A DNA stretch of 64,000 nucleotides from Rhodobacteraceae bacterium EL129 (GCA_900313005.1 ONZJ01000002.1:2833303-2897302); one strand, 5' to 3'. Positions 27,718 to 36,907 are shown, numbered from the stretch's first letter. A program made the numbers and translations. The notes: generated by a model from the letters alone, not told the origin.

Positions 27718-29124
27718 ATGACCAAAACAGCAACGATTATCGGTGGCGGTGTAATCGGCGGCGGCTGGGCCGCGCGGTTCCTGCTGAACGGTTGGAATGT
27801 GCGGGTGTTCGACCCCGATCCGCAAGCCGAGCGCAAGATTTCCGAGGTCATGGCCAACGCCCGCCACGCTCTGCCCATGCTCTATGATTGCGCCATGCCT
27901 GCCGAAGGTGCGCTGACGTTTTGCAGCTCCATGGCCGAGGCTGTGGAGGGCGTGGATTGGGTGCAGGAAAGCGTGTCGGAACGGCTGGAGCTGAAACACA
28001 AGGTCTTTGCCGAGATACAGGCCGCCAATCCAGGAGTCATTATCGGCTCGTCCACCTCAGGCTTTAAACCCTCCGAATTGCAGGAGGGTGCGCAAGATCC
28101 CGGCCAGATCATGGTCACACACCCTTTCAACCCTGTTTACCTGCTGCCTTTGATCGAGGTTGTGCCGTCCGAGGCCACCAGTGAGGCGGCGGTAGAATTG
28201 GCCGAAAAGCATCTAACCTCCGTAGGCCTCTACCCCCTGCGTGTACGCAAGGAGATCGACGCGCATATCGCCGACCGTTTCCTTGAAGCCGTCTGGCGCG
28301 AGGCGCTATGGCTGGTCAAGGACGGCATCGCCACGACTGACGAAATCGACAATGCCATCCGTTATGGCTTTGGCATCCGCTGGGCGCAAATGGGGCTGTT
28401 TGAGACGTATCGCGTGGCGGGCGGTGAGGCCGGGATGCGGCACTTCATGGCACAATTCGGCCCAGCACTGAAATGGCCCTGGACCAAGCTGATGGATGTG
28501 CCTGAATTCACGGATGAGCTGGTTGATCTGATCGCAGGGCAGTCCGATGCACAATCCGGCCATCTGACCATTCGCGAGCTGGAGCGCAAGCGCGATGACA
28601 ACCTGATCGCCATGATGCGGGCGTTGAAACAGCAGGGGAATGCCGCCGGCTCACTGATCCTGGATCACCAAAAGACGCTGAAATCTCTGCCCGAAGCCGC
28701 CAACCCAATGGTCTCAACCCGTCGCACGATCCCTGTGGATTGGACCGACATCAACGGCCATATGAACGAGGGTCGTTATGGTCAACTCTTCAGTGACGCC
28801 GCCGAAGAGGTCATGGCCTACGTCGGCGCGGATGAGGCCTATATCGCAGGTGGTCTCAGCTACTTCACCGTGGAAACCACCGTCAAATACATCGCGGAAA
28901 CCCATGCGGGAGAAGATGTGGTGGTTGAAACCCGCGTCACCCAAGGTGAAGGCAAGAAGTTGCGCTGCTTCCACGAGATGAAGCGTGCCAGCGATGGCGA
29001 GCTGATGGCCACATGCGACCAATTCATGCTGCATGTGTCGCTGGAGACCCGCCGCACCTGCGACCCCGCCGACCACGTCAAAGCCAAAGTCGAGGCGCTG
29101 GCCGCCTTGCATGCTGAAGGATAA
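27718..29124 (+). CDS. lcdH: L-carnitine dehydrogenase fused to betainyl-CoA thioesterase
   Basis: 468 residues. Residues 1-320 are a 3-hydroxyacyl-CoA-dehydrogenase-type oxidoreductase with the NAD motif TIIGGGVIGGGWAARF and HPFNPVYLLPLIEVV. Residues from about 331 form a hotdog thioesterase (RTIPVDWTDINGHMNEGRYG, with the Asp of the 4-hydroxybenzoyl-CoA-type active site). In Sinorhizobium the same fusion oxidises L-carnitine to 3-dehydrocarnitine, and the thioesterase part releases glycine betaine from betainyl-CoA; Pseudomonas encodes the two separately. This fits the BKACE gene upstream exactly. Confidence 0.92.
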   Translation: MTKTATIIGGGVIGGGWAARFLLNGWNVRVFDPDPQAERKISEVMANARHALPMLYDCAMPAEGALTFCSSMAEAVEGVDWVQESVSERLELKHKVFAEIQAANPGVIIGSSTSGFKPSELQEGAQDPGQIMVTHPFNPVYLLPLIEVVPSEATSEAAVELAEKHLTSVGLYPLRVRKEIDAHIADRFLEAVWREALWLVKDGIATTDEIDNAIRYGFGIRWAQMGLFETYRVAGGEAGMRHFMAQFGPALKWPWTKLMDVPEFTDELVDLIAGQSDAQSGHLTIRELERKRDDNLIAMMRALKQQGNAAGSLILDHQKTLKSLPEAANPMVSTRRTIPVDWTDINGHMNEGRYGQLFSDAAEEVMAYVGADEAYIAGGLSYFTVETTVKYIAETHAGEDVVVETRVTQGEGKKLRCFHEMKRASDGELMATCDQFMLHVSLETRRTCDPADHVKAKVEALAALHAEG

Positions 29125-29129
29125 CCGAC

Positions 29130-30293
29130 ATGCAATTCGGACTGACCGAAGAACAGCAAATGATCATCGACACAACACGCGCTTTTGTAGAAAACGAGCT
29201 ATATCCGCATGAGTTGGAGGTCGAACGTACGGGCCATCTGCCGATGGAGTTGATCAAAGAAGTCCAGGCCAAAGCAATGGAGGCCGGGCTGTATGCGGCC
29301 AACATGCCCGAAGAGGTGGGCGGAGCTGGCCTCGATACGCTAACCTGGCTGATGTACGAAAAAGAGCTGGGCCGCGCCAACTATGCCTTGCATTGGACCT
29401 GTGTGGCACGGCCATCAAACATCCTTCTGGCCGGCACCAAGGAACAGCAGGAAAAGTACCTGCATCCGTGTATCCGCGGCGAGAAGTGGGACAGTCTGGC
29501 GATGACCGAGCCCGGTGCCGGGTCCGATCTGCGGGGCATGAAAGCCACCGCAAAACCCGATGGCGATGATTTCATTCTCAACGGCACCAAGCATTTCATC
29601 AGCCATATCGACATCGCCGATTTCTCAATTGTCTTCATGGCCACCGGCGAAGAAGACACTCCGCGCGGGCCGAAAAAACTGATCACAGCGTTTTTTGTCG
29701 ACAAGGGCACGCCGGGTTTCTCCGTGCGTGATGGGTACCGCAATGTCAGCCACCGGGGCTACACCAACGGTGTGCTGGAATTTGACGATTGCCGCCTACC
29801 TAAATCCGCCATACTGGGTGAGGTCCACAAAGGGTTCCAAGTGGCCAATGACTGGCTGGGTGCCACGCGTTTGCAAGTGGCCGCCACATGTCTGGGCCGG
29901 GCTGAGCGCGCATTGCAAGCGGCCACAGAATACGCTGCCGAGCGCAAACAATTCGGCCAGCAGATCGGCAAATTTCAGGGCATTTCTTTCAAACTGGCCG
30001 ATATGGCCACTGAATTGCGCGCCGCCGAATTGCTGACCTGGGCGGGCGGCTGGAAGTTTGATCAGGGCACAGTGACAGAATCCGATATGTCCATGGCCAA
30101 ACTCAAGGCTTCCGAGATGCTGGCGATGGTTGCCGATGAGGCGCTGCAAATCCATGGCGGTATGGGCCTGATGGACGAATTGCCGCTCGAGCGCATCTGG
30201 CGAGACGCAAGGATCGAACGCATCTGGGAAGGCACCAGCGAAATCCAGCGCCACATCATCAGCCGCGAGATGCTGCGGCCACTGGGGGGATGA
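29130..30293 (+). CDS. Acyl-CoA dehydrogenase, CaiA-like
   Basis: 387 residues of the acyl-CoA dehydrogenase family. FAD and substrate motifs are LAMTEPGAGSDLRGM and the C-terminal RIERIWEGTSEIQRHI, where the Glu is the usual catalytic base. In the carnitine setting the likely reaction is gamma-butyrobetainyl-CoA to crotonobetainyl-CoA. E. coli CaiA runs the reverse reduction anaerobically. The gene starts five bases after the carnitine dehydrogenase stop. A 38-base inverted repeat follows it. Confidence 0.88.
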   Translation: MQFGLTEEQQMIIDTTRAFVENELYPHELEVERTGHLPMELIKEVQAKAMEAGLYAANMPEEVGGAGLDTLTWLMYEKELGRANYALHWTCVARPSNILLAGTKEQQEKYLHPCIRGEKWDSLAMTEPGAGSDLRGMKATAKPDGDDFILNGTKHFISHIDIADFSIVFMATGEEDTPRGPKKLITAFFVDKGTPGFSVRDGYRNVSHRGYTNGVLEFDDCRLPKSAILGEVHKGFQVANDWLGATRLQVAATCLGRAERALQAATEYAAERKQFGQQIGKFQGISFKLADMATELRAAELLTWAGGWKFDQGTVTESDMSMAKLKASEMLAMVADEALQIHGGMGLMDELPLERIWRDARIERIWEGTSEIQRHIISREMLRPLGG

Positions 30294-30302
30294 AGAATCC
30301 AA

Positions 30303-30493
30303 TGCCTCCGGCGGGGATATTTGAAGCAAGAAGAAGGGGCCCCCTTGAGCGCCCCCCACGAGACAGAACTTGCGTCCTTCTCCTTGCACGGTCATCGGCG
30401 TCCCCGCCTGTACCGTTCTTCACAAATACGAGACCAAGGTTAATGCAACGTTACCGCCCCTTCTTCTTGCTTCAAATATCCCCGCCGGAGGCA
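30303..30493. repeat. Perfect 38-base inverted repeat flanking a 115-base spacer
   Basis: The left arm is 30303-30340 (starts TGCCTCCGGCGGGGATATTT) and the right arm 30456-30493 is its exact reverse complement. The whole element fills the gap between the acyl-CoA dehydrogenase and the alpha/beta hydrolase. As RNA it would form a long stem. The right arm also supplies the GGAGG (30487-30491) ahead of the hydrolase start. The sequence belongs to a dispersed type I recall from Roseobacter intergenic regions. It has no coding capacity. Confidence 0.8.
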
Positions 30494-30503
30494 AAAATCT
30501 ATT

Positions 30504-31442
30504 TTGGAACATAGGTTGAAATTTCCTGAGCCCCCTCTGTCATCGAGCGCTGAAGCCAAGGCCTATCTGGCGGATCCGGCAAACCGTCAGCCGGATACGT
30601 TGAACCTCGAAGTTTTGCCCGCAAACCGGGCCGACGGGTTGGCGATGGCGCAAGACAGTGAAGCCGCACTTTGCACCCAACACACTGTCACAACGGCTTG
30701 GCGGGATATGGGCGGGCGACGCTGTCTCGAGGTGAAACCCAAAGCGCGGGTCAGCGATCAGGTGATCCTCTACCTTTTTGGTGGCGGGTTCATTTCGGGT
30801 GGTCCCCTGCAGGATTTGCAGATCATCGCGCCCATCGCCGCGCAGACCGGTATGAGAGTTCTCGCGCCCACATACCGGCTTGCCCCGGAATGCCCATGGC
30901 CCGCCGCATTCGAGGATGTGCAAGCCGTCGCAGCCGAGATGGCGCAAGCTGGTCCCTATGCAATCAGTGGGGAATCTGCAGGCGGCAACCTTGCACTTTG
31001 CCTGACACAATGGATCCTAAAACAAGACTTGCCCGCCCCGACCGCTCTTGCGCTTATGTCCCCGGCCAGTGACCTGACCGAAACCTATGAGGATGGCGAT
31101 TTCCCCGATGACCCCAGTCTGCGCCCGGTTTCCGTGACGCAAGTCTCGCAGACCTACGCAAACGGCCATCCTCTCGATGATCCGCGCCTCTCTCCTCTTT
31201 TTGGTACATTCGGCCATGACTGGCCTGCCACTCTGATCACGACCGGCACGCGGGATTTGTTTGTGGGCCAGTGTCGCAAATTGCACGACGCAATCGCCCA
31301 GTCCGAGGCCGAGGCGCATCTGCGTGTCTGGCCCGGACTGTGGCACGTGTTTGAATACTACCCTGACATCCCCGAAGCGGCCCGGTCGCTGAACGAGATT
31401 GCCACTTTCCTGACCCATAAAGACAAGACCGACCATGCCTGA
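30504..31442 (+). CDS. Alpha/beta hydrolase, HSL-like esterase
   Basis: 312 residues from the TTG at 30504, or 308 from the TTG at 30516; no ATG is available before residue 50, so the start is uncertain. The oxyanion motif is LFGGGFISGG (Phe replaces the His of HGGG) and the nucleophile is Ser158 in ISGESAGGNLA. The Asp is in TGTRDLFVG and the His in GLWHVFEYYP. Family members hydrolyse small esters. In Pseudomonas a different alpha/beta hydrolase cleaves short O-acylcarnitines beside carnitine genes, so that reaction is a reasonable guess here. It overlaps the CoA ligase by 8 bases. Confidence 0.82.
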   Translation: MEHRLKFPEPPLSSSAEAKAYLADPANRQPDTLNLEVLPANRADGLAMAQDSEAALCTQHTVTTAWRDMGGRRCLEVKPKARVSDQVILYLFGGGFISGGPLQDLQIIAPIAAQTGMRVLAPTYRLAPECPWPAAFEDVQAVAAEMAQAGPYAISGESAGGNLALCLTQWILKQDLPAPTALALMSPASDLTETYEDGDFPDDPSLRPVSVTQVSQTYANGHPLDDPRLSPLFGTFGHDWPATLITTGTRDLFVGQCRKLHDAIAQSEAEAHLRVWPGLWHVFEYYPDIPEAARSLNEIATFLTHKDKTDHA

Positions 31443-33474
31443 CCTATCCCGCCTGTTTCGCCCCTCCTCCATCGCCGTTGTTGGTGGCGGAGACTGGTGC
31501 GCCTCCGTGATTGCACAATGTTTGAAGATGGGGTTTGACGGCCCCATCTGGGCCGTTCATCCCAAACGCGACGCGGTGGCCGGCGTGCCCACTGTGGCTG
31601 GATTAGAGGATCTGCCGGGCGTGCCCGATGCTACTTTCATCGGAGTCAATCGCAACATCACAATTGATACGGTTCGGACCCTGCGCGACATGGGGGCGGG
31701 GGGGGCTGTCTGCTTTGCCTCGGGGTTCCGCGAGGCCCAGGCCGAAACCGGAGATGGCGATAGTCTGCAAGAGGCCCTGCTGGAGGCGGCAGGCGATATG
31801 CCCATTGTTGGCCCCAATTGCTATGGCTTCATCAATTATCTGGACGGAGCTTTGCTCTGGCCCGATCAACACGGCGGGCAGCGCTGCACCAAAGGCGTGG
31901 CCATTCTGACGCAAAGCTCGAACATGGCGATCAATCTGACCATGCAGACCCGTGGCCTGCCGCTCGCCTATGTTGCGACGGCTGGCAATCAGGCGCAGGT
32001 CGGCGCCTCGGAGATCGGTCAGAGCCTTTTGGAAGATGACCGCGTGACCGCCCTGGGCATGCACATCGAAGGTATCGGTGATTTGCGCGCGTTTGAGGCT
32101 TTGGCGGCCACCGCGCAACGGCTGGGCAAACCGATTGTGGCGCTCAAGGCCGGGCGGTCTGAACAGGCGCAAAAGGCGGCTGTGTCACACACTGCTTCTC
32201 TTGCCGGAAGCGATGCGGGCGCGCGGGCCCTGTTGCAGCGGTTGGGGATTGCGCAGGTCAGCAGCCTGACGGAACTGCTTGAAACGCTGAAACTGCTGCA
32301 TTTTGCCGGGGCTTTGCCCTCGAACCGGATCGTCTCCATGTCGTGCTCAGGGGGCGAGGCCAGCCTGATGGCGGACACCGCATTGGACTACGACATCTCG
32401 TTTCCCCCATTGGACGCAGCGCAGGCGGCTGGATTGAGAAAGGCGCTGGGGCCCATGGTCGCCCTGGCCAACCCGCTGGACTATCATACGTTTATCTGGA
32501 CCGACACCGATGCCATGACCGCCACATTCAGTGCGATCCTGGGGGGTGCTGAGGCTGATATGGGATGTATCGTCGTTGATTTTCCGCGTGAGGATCGGTG
32601 CAGCGCTGCTGCCTGGGACTGCGTGATTGAGGCCGCCCAAGCCACCACGCAGGCCACGGGCAAACCGCTGGCCTTGCTGGCCACACTGCCCGATGCCTGC
32701 CCAGAAAGCTTCGCCACACGGATCATCGATGCAGGCTGCATTCCAATGCTCGGCATGAATGATGCGCTAGCTGCAATCAGCCATGCAGCATGGTTGGGCA
32801 AGGACCGCGACTTCGCGGAACCTCTCTTATTGCCCGGAGCCTCCCACACCATTCGGGTCCTGAGCGAGGCCGAGGCCAAAGCCGCATTGGCGGATCATGA
32901 GCTGCCCGTTCCAGCCGCCAGACGCGCTGAAAGCCTGTCGGAACTGGCGGATGCGATGGCAGGAATGCCCACACCGGTTGTGCTCAAGGCCGAAGGGTTG
33001 GCCCATAAATCCGATGCCGGCGGCGTGGCGTTGAATCTGGCCACAGTATCAGACGTGCAAGACGCCGCGCAGGCCATGCCCTCAGATACCTTCCTGATCG
33101 AGGAAATGATCACAGGCGGCGTGGTCGAGATACTGATCGGCGTGTTGCGCGACCCGGCCCACGGGTTTGTGCTGACGCTGGCCGCGGGCGGCGTGTTGAC
33201 TGAGATCTTGCAGGATAGTGCCTCGGTGTTGCTGCCCACCAGCGAGGCCAACATCATGAAAGCGCTGAACCGCCTGCGTATCGCCCCGCAGCTGCACGGC
33301 TACCGGGGCAAACCCGGCGCTGATCTTCCGTCCATTGTTAACGCCGTCCTCGCGGTGCAGTCTTACGTCACCGCCCATGCCGCTCAGCTGGAGGAGGTCG
33401 AGATCAATCCGCTGATTTGCACCCCCACCCGCGCTGTGGCGGCAGATGCTCTCATCAGAATTGGAGATCTCTAA
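31435..33474 (+). CDS. ADP-forming acyl-CoA synthetase (fused alpha-beta subunits)
   Basis: 679 residues of the NDP-forming acetyl-CoA synthetase family. A CoA-binding domain is at the N-terminus (RPSSIAVVGGGDWCASVI), followed by ligase domains with the phosphohistidine in KAAVSHTASLAGSD. An ATP-grasp subdomain sits near residues 480-670 (VVLKAEGLAHKSDAGGVAL, LEEVEINPLIC). It ligates CoA to a carboxylate with ATP to ADP plus phosphate. Lying between the CaiA-like and CaiD genes, it probably activates gamma-butyrobetaine, crotonobetaine or carnitine, taking the place of the AMP-forming CaiC. The CaiD start follows its stop directly. Confidence 0.88.
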   Translation: MPDLSRLFRPSSIAVVGGGDWCASVIAQCLKMGFDGPIWAVHPKRDAVAGVPTVAGLEDLPGVPDATFIGVNRNITIDTVRTLRDMGAGGAVCFASGFREAQAETGDGDSLQEALLEAAGDMPIVGPNCYGFINYLDGALLWPDQHGGQRCTKGVAILTQSSNMAINLTMQTRGLPLAYVATAGNQAQVGASEIGQSLLEDDRVTALGMHIEGIGDLRAFEALAATAQRLGKPIVALKAGRSEQAQKAAVSHTASLAGSDAGARALLQRLGIAQVSSLTELLETLKLLHFAGALPSNRIVSMSCSGGEASLMADTALDYDISFPPLDAAQAAGLRKALGPMVALANPLDYHTFIWTDTDAMTATFSAILGGAEADMGCIVVDFPREDRCSAAAWDCVIEAAQATTQATGKPLALLATLPDACPESFATRIIDAGCIPMLGMNDALAAISHAAWLGKDRDFAEPLLLPGASHTIRVLSEAEAKAALADHELPVPAARRAESLSELADAMAGMPTPVVLKAEGLAHKSDAGGVALNLATVSDVQDAAQAMPSDTFLIEEMITGGVVEILIGVLRDPAHGFVLTLAAGGVLTEILQDSASVLLPTSEANIMKALNRLRIAPQLHGYRGKPGADLPSIVNAVLAVQSYVTAHAAQLEEVEINPLICTPTRAVAADALIRIGDL

Positions 33475-34260
33475 ATGACCGATAACCCGATTAAGACCGA
33501 ACGTCGCGGTGCGGTGCTCGAAGTGACACTCGATCGCCCCAAGGCCAATGCGATTGACCTGGCAACCAGCCGGATCATGGGAGACGTGTTCCGCGACTTC
33601 CGCGATGATGACAGCTTGCGTGTGGCGATCATTACTGGCGCGGGCGAGAAGTTCTTTTGCCCCGGCTGGGACCTGAAAGCGGCGGCGGATGGCGACGAAG
33701 TTGACGGCAATTACGGCGTCGGAGGATTTGGCGGGCTGCAAGAGATGCGCGCCATGAACAAGCCAGTGATTGCAGCGGTGAACGGCATTTGCTGCGGCGG
33801 TGGTCTGGAATGGGCGTTGAGCGCGGACATCATCCTGGCCGCTGATCACGCGCAGTTTGCCCTGCCAGAAATCCGCTCGGGCACCGTGGCGGATGCGGCT
33901 TCGGTGAAACTGCCCAAGCGCATTCCCTATCACATCGCTATGGAGATGTTGCTGACCGGCCGCTGGATCGACGCCGAGGAAGCCGCGCGCTGGGGCATGA
34001 TCAACCAGATTCATCCGGGTGCCGATCTGATGGCCAAGGCGCGTGAGATGGCGGATCATCTGGCCTCGGGGCCACCACTGGTTTACGCGGCAATCAAAGA
34101 AATCGTGCGCGAGGCCGAGGCGATGACGTTTCAGGATGCCATGAACCGCATCACGCAAAGGCAATTTGAGAGTGTAGATGTGCTCTATTCGTCTGAGGAC
34201 CAGATGGAAGGCGCCCGCGCCTTTGCCGAAAAACGTGATCCGGTGTGGAAGGGCAAGTAA
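33475..34260 (+). CDS. caiD: Carnitinyl-CoA dehydratase / crotonobetainyl-CoA hydratase
   Basis: 261 residues of the crotonase family with close resemblance to E. coli CaiD along its length, including DRPKANAID, AIITGAGEKFF, GWDLKAAA, and the C-terminus FAEKRDPVWKGK. The two catalytic glutamates are Glu112 (GGGLEWALSAD) and Glu132 (FALPEIRSG). It hydrates crotonobetainyl-CoA to L-carnitinyl-CoA. No base separates it from the CoA ligase stop. It ends the operon and converges on the TauE/SafE gene with three bases between. Confidence 0.93.
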   Translation: MTDNPIKTERRGAVLEVTLDRPKANAIDLATSRIMGDVFRDFRDDDSLRVAIITGAGEKFFCPGWDLKAAADGDEVDGNYGVGGFGGLQEMRAMNKPVIAAVNGICCGGGLEWALSADIILAADHAQFALPEIRSGTVADAASVKLPKRIPYHIAMEMLLTGRWIDAEEAARWGMINQIHPGADLMAKAREMADHLASGPPLVYAAIKEIVREAEAMTFQDAMNRITQRQFESVDVLYSSEDQMEGARAFAEKRDPVWKGK

Positions 34261-34263
34261 GAC

Positions 34264-35028
34264 CTACATTATCCCGCGCCGGATCAGGTTGAGGCCAGCC
34301 AGCAACAGCACGACCAGTGTGACCTTGCGAAAGCTGGCCTGATCTATCCGGTCCTGTATCTGAAATCCCACCCACAGGCCCATCATAGCCGTGGGGATCA
34401 GGGCAAGGGACAGGGGCAATGTCTCGGACCGCAGCACGCCAGAGGCCAGATGTGCGCCCAGCAGGGCGACGGCGCCCAGTCCGTACACCACGCCTTGCAC
34501 GCGGATGCTTTCGGTCTTTTCGGTGTTGACCGCGGTCAGCATGGCAACCGTAGGCGGGCCCCAGATGCCTGACACCCCGCCGCTAAAACCTGCAAGCGTG
34601 CCAAAAGCCGCCTCAGATCGGTGAGCGCTGCCCGCAAAGCGGATCTGACGGCCCTTGATTTGCAGCCCAACAAACACCGTGACAGCGCCGCCGATGATCA
34701 GGAACAGCAATCGTTCGGGCAAGACAGGCACCAACTGAGCACTGAGGATGAGAACCAGCAAAAGCACGCCAAGAAACACCCGGAAGCGTTTGACCGAAGC
34801 CCAGGCCGCCGATGGCCCCTGCCGCAGAGCCTGCCAGCCGTTTGTGACCAAAGCAGGTAGGATCAACCCCGCCAGCGCCACCTCGGCCGAGGCCATGGCA
34901 CCCAGCCCAGAAATCATGACCGTTGGAACGCCAAAGCCAACCACACCCTTGATCAGTCCTGCGACAAAACCGACCAGCATGGCGAAAAATAGCAAATAAT
35001 ATGTGTCGAACCCGTAGAAATGCTCCAT
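34264..35028 (-). CDS. TauE/SafE-family membrane permease
   Basis: 254 residues from the ATG at 35028, chosen because AGAGGTG precedes it and the membrane segment starts at once (YYLLFFAMLVGFVAGLIKGV). There are about eight hydrophobic segments with the family repeats GVVGFGVPTVMISGL and FSGGVSGIWGPPTVAML. The family exports sulfite, sulfoacetate and related organic anions. No sulfonate genes lie nearby, so the substrate is open. Confidence 0.88.
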   Translation of the reverse strand: MEHFYGFDTYYLLFFAMLVGFVAGLIKGVVGFGVPTVMISGLGAMASAEVALAGLILPALVTNGWQALRQGPSAAWASVKRFRVFLGVLLLVLILSAQLVPVLPERLLFLIIGGAVTVFVGLQIKGRQIRFAGSAHRSEAAFGTLAGFSGGVSGIWGPPTVAMLTAVNTEKTESIRVQGVVYGLGAVALLGAHLASGVLRSETLPLSLALIPTAMMGLWVGFQIQDRIDQASFRKVTLVVLLLAGLNLIRRGIM

Positions 35029-35174
35029 ATCACCTCTTAACAGGCTGGGATTGCGAGGACATCGGATATTTTTCCGCGCAATTTTCGACCAAATATTGAC
35101 CAAATAAGGCATCATAGTTGCGCTGCACCTGCAAAATAGCTAGAACGCCCTGAACGTAGAAAAGGAACCGATTC

Positions 35175-36863
35175 ATGGCGCATGATGGACAGGATGTAGC
35201 GATGTCTAACACTATTGTTCTGGATGACCTTCTGAGTTTGACAAGCGCAGCCGTTACTCCGGCTGAGGCTGTGTTGGCAGCCGCAAGCGATAAAATCCGA
35301 GACCTTGTCACAGTGGACGGGCGCATCTCGGGCGGGGCCATCGAAGCCAACCAAACGGCTGCCCACGGGCTGGCCTGGCTGGCGACCTACGTGGAAGCTC
35401 TGCGCCAGATGCAGGCCTGGGCGGAACGACTGACGGCCGATGGCAAGTTTGGCGAGGTGGAAAAACTGATCCACCAGATCGCCTTTGGCGAATACTTGCA
35501 CCAGATTGCGGGTGGTATTCCGATGAACCAAGGCGAGGTTCTGCGTTTGGCCGACATGGGTCTGGGCTGGGATGCGCTGGCCGGGTTCCAATGTGCCGAA
35601 GTGCAGGCCTTGATGGCCTCTGGCAATTCTCAGGGCGCGCGCACGCGTCTGGTTGAGCTGATGCAGGAGCGCTCAGCCGAGATCACAGTGGGGGCCACGG
35701 GCCTTGAAGAAGAGCTGGAGATGATCCGCGAGCAATTCCGACGCTACGCCGTTGAAAAGGTAGAGCCTTTCGCGCACGAATGGCACCTAAAGGACGAATT
35801 GATCCCGATGGACGTCATCGAAGAACTGGCGGAAATGGGTGTCTTTGGCCTGACGATCCCGGAAGAATACGGCGGGTTTGGTCTGTCCAAAGCCTCCATG
35901 TGCGTCGTCTCGGAAGAGCTGTCGCGCGGCTATATCGGCGTGGGGTCACTGGGCACACGGTCCGAGATCGCAGCCGAGCTGATCATCGCGGGCGGCACCG
36001 AAGAGCAAAAACAAAAGTGGCTTCCGCAACTGGCTTCGGCCGAGACTTTGCCCACGGCGGTCTTTACCGAGCCCAACACCGGGTCCGATCTGGGCTCGTT
36101 GCGCACGCGCGCCGTCAAGGATGAGAATGGTGATTACAAGATCACCGGCAACAAGACCTGGATCACCCACGCCGCGCGTACTCATGTAATGACTCTGTTG
36201 GCACGCACGGATCCGGACAATGACAACCACCGCGGCCTGTCAATGTTCCTAGCCGAGAAAAAACCCGGAACAGATGAGGCCCCCTTCCCCACTGACGGCA
36301 TGTCGGGCGGAGAAATTGAAGTGCTGGGCTACCGCGGCATGAAGGAATATGAGCTGGCGTTCGACAACTTCCATGTCAAAGGCGAAAACCTGTTGGGCGG
36401 TGAAGAAGGCAAAGGTTTCAAGCAGTTGATGGAAACTTTCGAAAGCGCACGTATTCAGACGGCGGCGCGGGCCATTGGCGTTGCACAATCCGCGTTGGAT
36501 GTGGGGATGCAATACGCCCAGGATCGCAAGCAGTTCAAAAAGTCGCTGATCGAATTCCCAAGAGTGTCAGGCAAACTGGCGATGATGGCTGTCGAGATCA
36601 TGATCGCGCGGCAGCTGACCTATTTCTCGGCCTGGGAAAAAGATCACGGCAAACGCTGTGATCTTGAGGCCGGGATGGCCAAATTGCTGGGTGCCCGTGT
36701 GGCCTGGGCAGCTGCGGACAATGCCTTGCAAATTCACGGTGGCAACGGATTTGCGCTGGAATACAAAGTCAGCCGAATCCTGTGCGATGCACGCATCCTG
36801 AACATCTTCGAAGGTGCAGCCGAAATTCAGGCACAGGTGATCGCGCGGCGCTTGCTGGGATAA
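35175..36863 (+). CDS. mcd: Acyl-CoA dehydrogenase with N-terminal extension, probable (2S)-methylsuccinyl-CoA dehydrogenase
   Basis: 562 residues: an N-terminal helical extension of about 165 residues (TADGKFGEVEKLIHQIAFGE, IPMNQGEVLRLADMGL) precedes the acyl-CoA dehydrogenase domain (FTEPNTGSDLGSLRTRAVKD, NIFEGAAEIQAQVIARRLLG with the catalytic Glu). Mcd of the ethylmalonyl-CoA pathway in Rhodobacter has this size and extension. It turns (2S)-methylsuccinyl-CoA into mesaconyl-CoA during growth on C2 compounds. The ATG at 35175 follows AAAGGAA by seven bases; a second Met at 35202 is less well placed. No other pathway gene is in the window. Another extended acyl-CoA dehydrogenase is possible. 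Confidence 0.78.
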   Translation: MAHDGQDVAMSNTIVLDDLLSLTSAAVTPAEAVLAAASDKIRDLVTVDGRISGGAIEANQTAAHGLAWLATYVEALRQMQAWAERLTADGKFGEVEKLIHQIAFGEYLHQIAGGIPMNQGEVLRLADMGLGWDALAGFQCAEVQALMASGNSQGARTRLVELMQERSAEITVGATGLEEELEMIREQFRRYAVEKVEPFAHEWHLKDELIPMDVIEELAEMGVFGLTIPEEYGGFGLSKASMCVVSEELSRGYIGVGSLGTRSEIAAELIIAGGTEEQKQKWLPQLASAETLPTAVFTEPNTGSDLGSLRTRAVKDENGDYKITGNKTWITHAARTHVMTLLARTDPDNDNHRGLSMFLAEKKPGTDEAPFPTDGMSGGEIEVLGYRGMKEYELAFDNFHVKGENLLGGEEGKGFKQLMETFESARIQTAARAIGVAQSALDVGMQYAQDRKQFKKSLIEFPRVSGKLAMMAVEIMIARQLTYFSAWEKDHGKRCDLEAGMAKLLGARVAWAAADNALQIHGGNGFALEYKVSRILCDARILNIFEGAAEIQAQVIARRLLG

Positions 36864-36870
36864 AAGATTA

Positions 36871-36894
36871 CAGGTGCGCCTGCGGGCGCACCTG
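36871..36894. terminator. Bidirectional hairpin terminator
   Basis: CAGGTGCGCC (36871-36880) and GGCGCACCTG (36885-36894) form a perfect ten-base stem with a TGCG loop between the convergent mcd-like and GntR genes. No U-run follows, but the stem is strong and well placed for both genes. Confidence 0.65.
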
Positions 36895-36907
36895 CCACAT
36901 CTCCGCG

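Noticed and set aside
33082..34164. Open frame antisense to the CoA ligase end and caiD
   Set aside because: Spans two real genes on the other strand, shows low-complexity His/Gln/Arg composition and no family motif.
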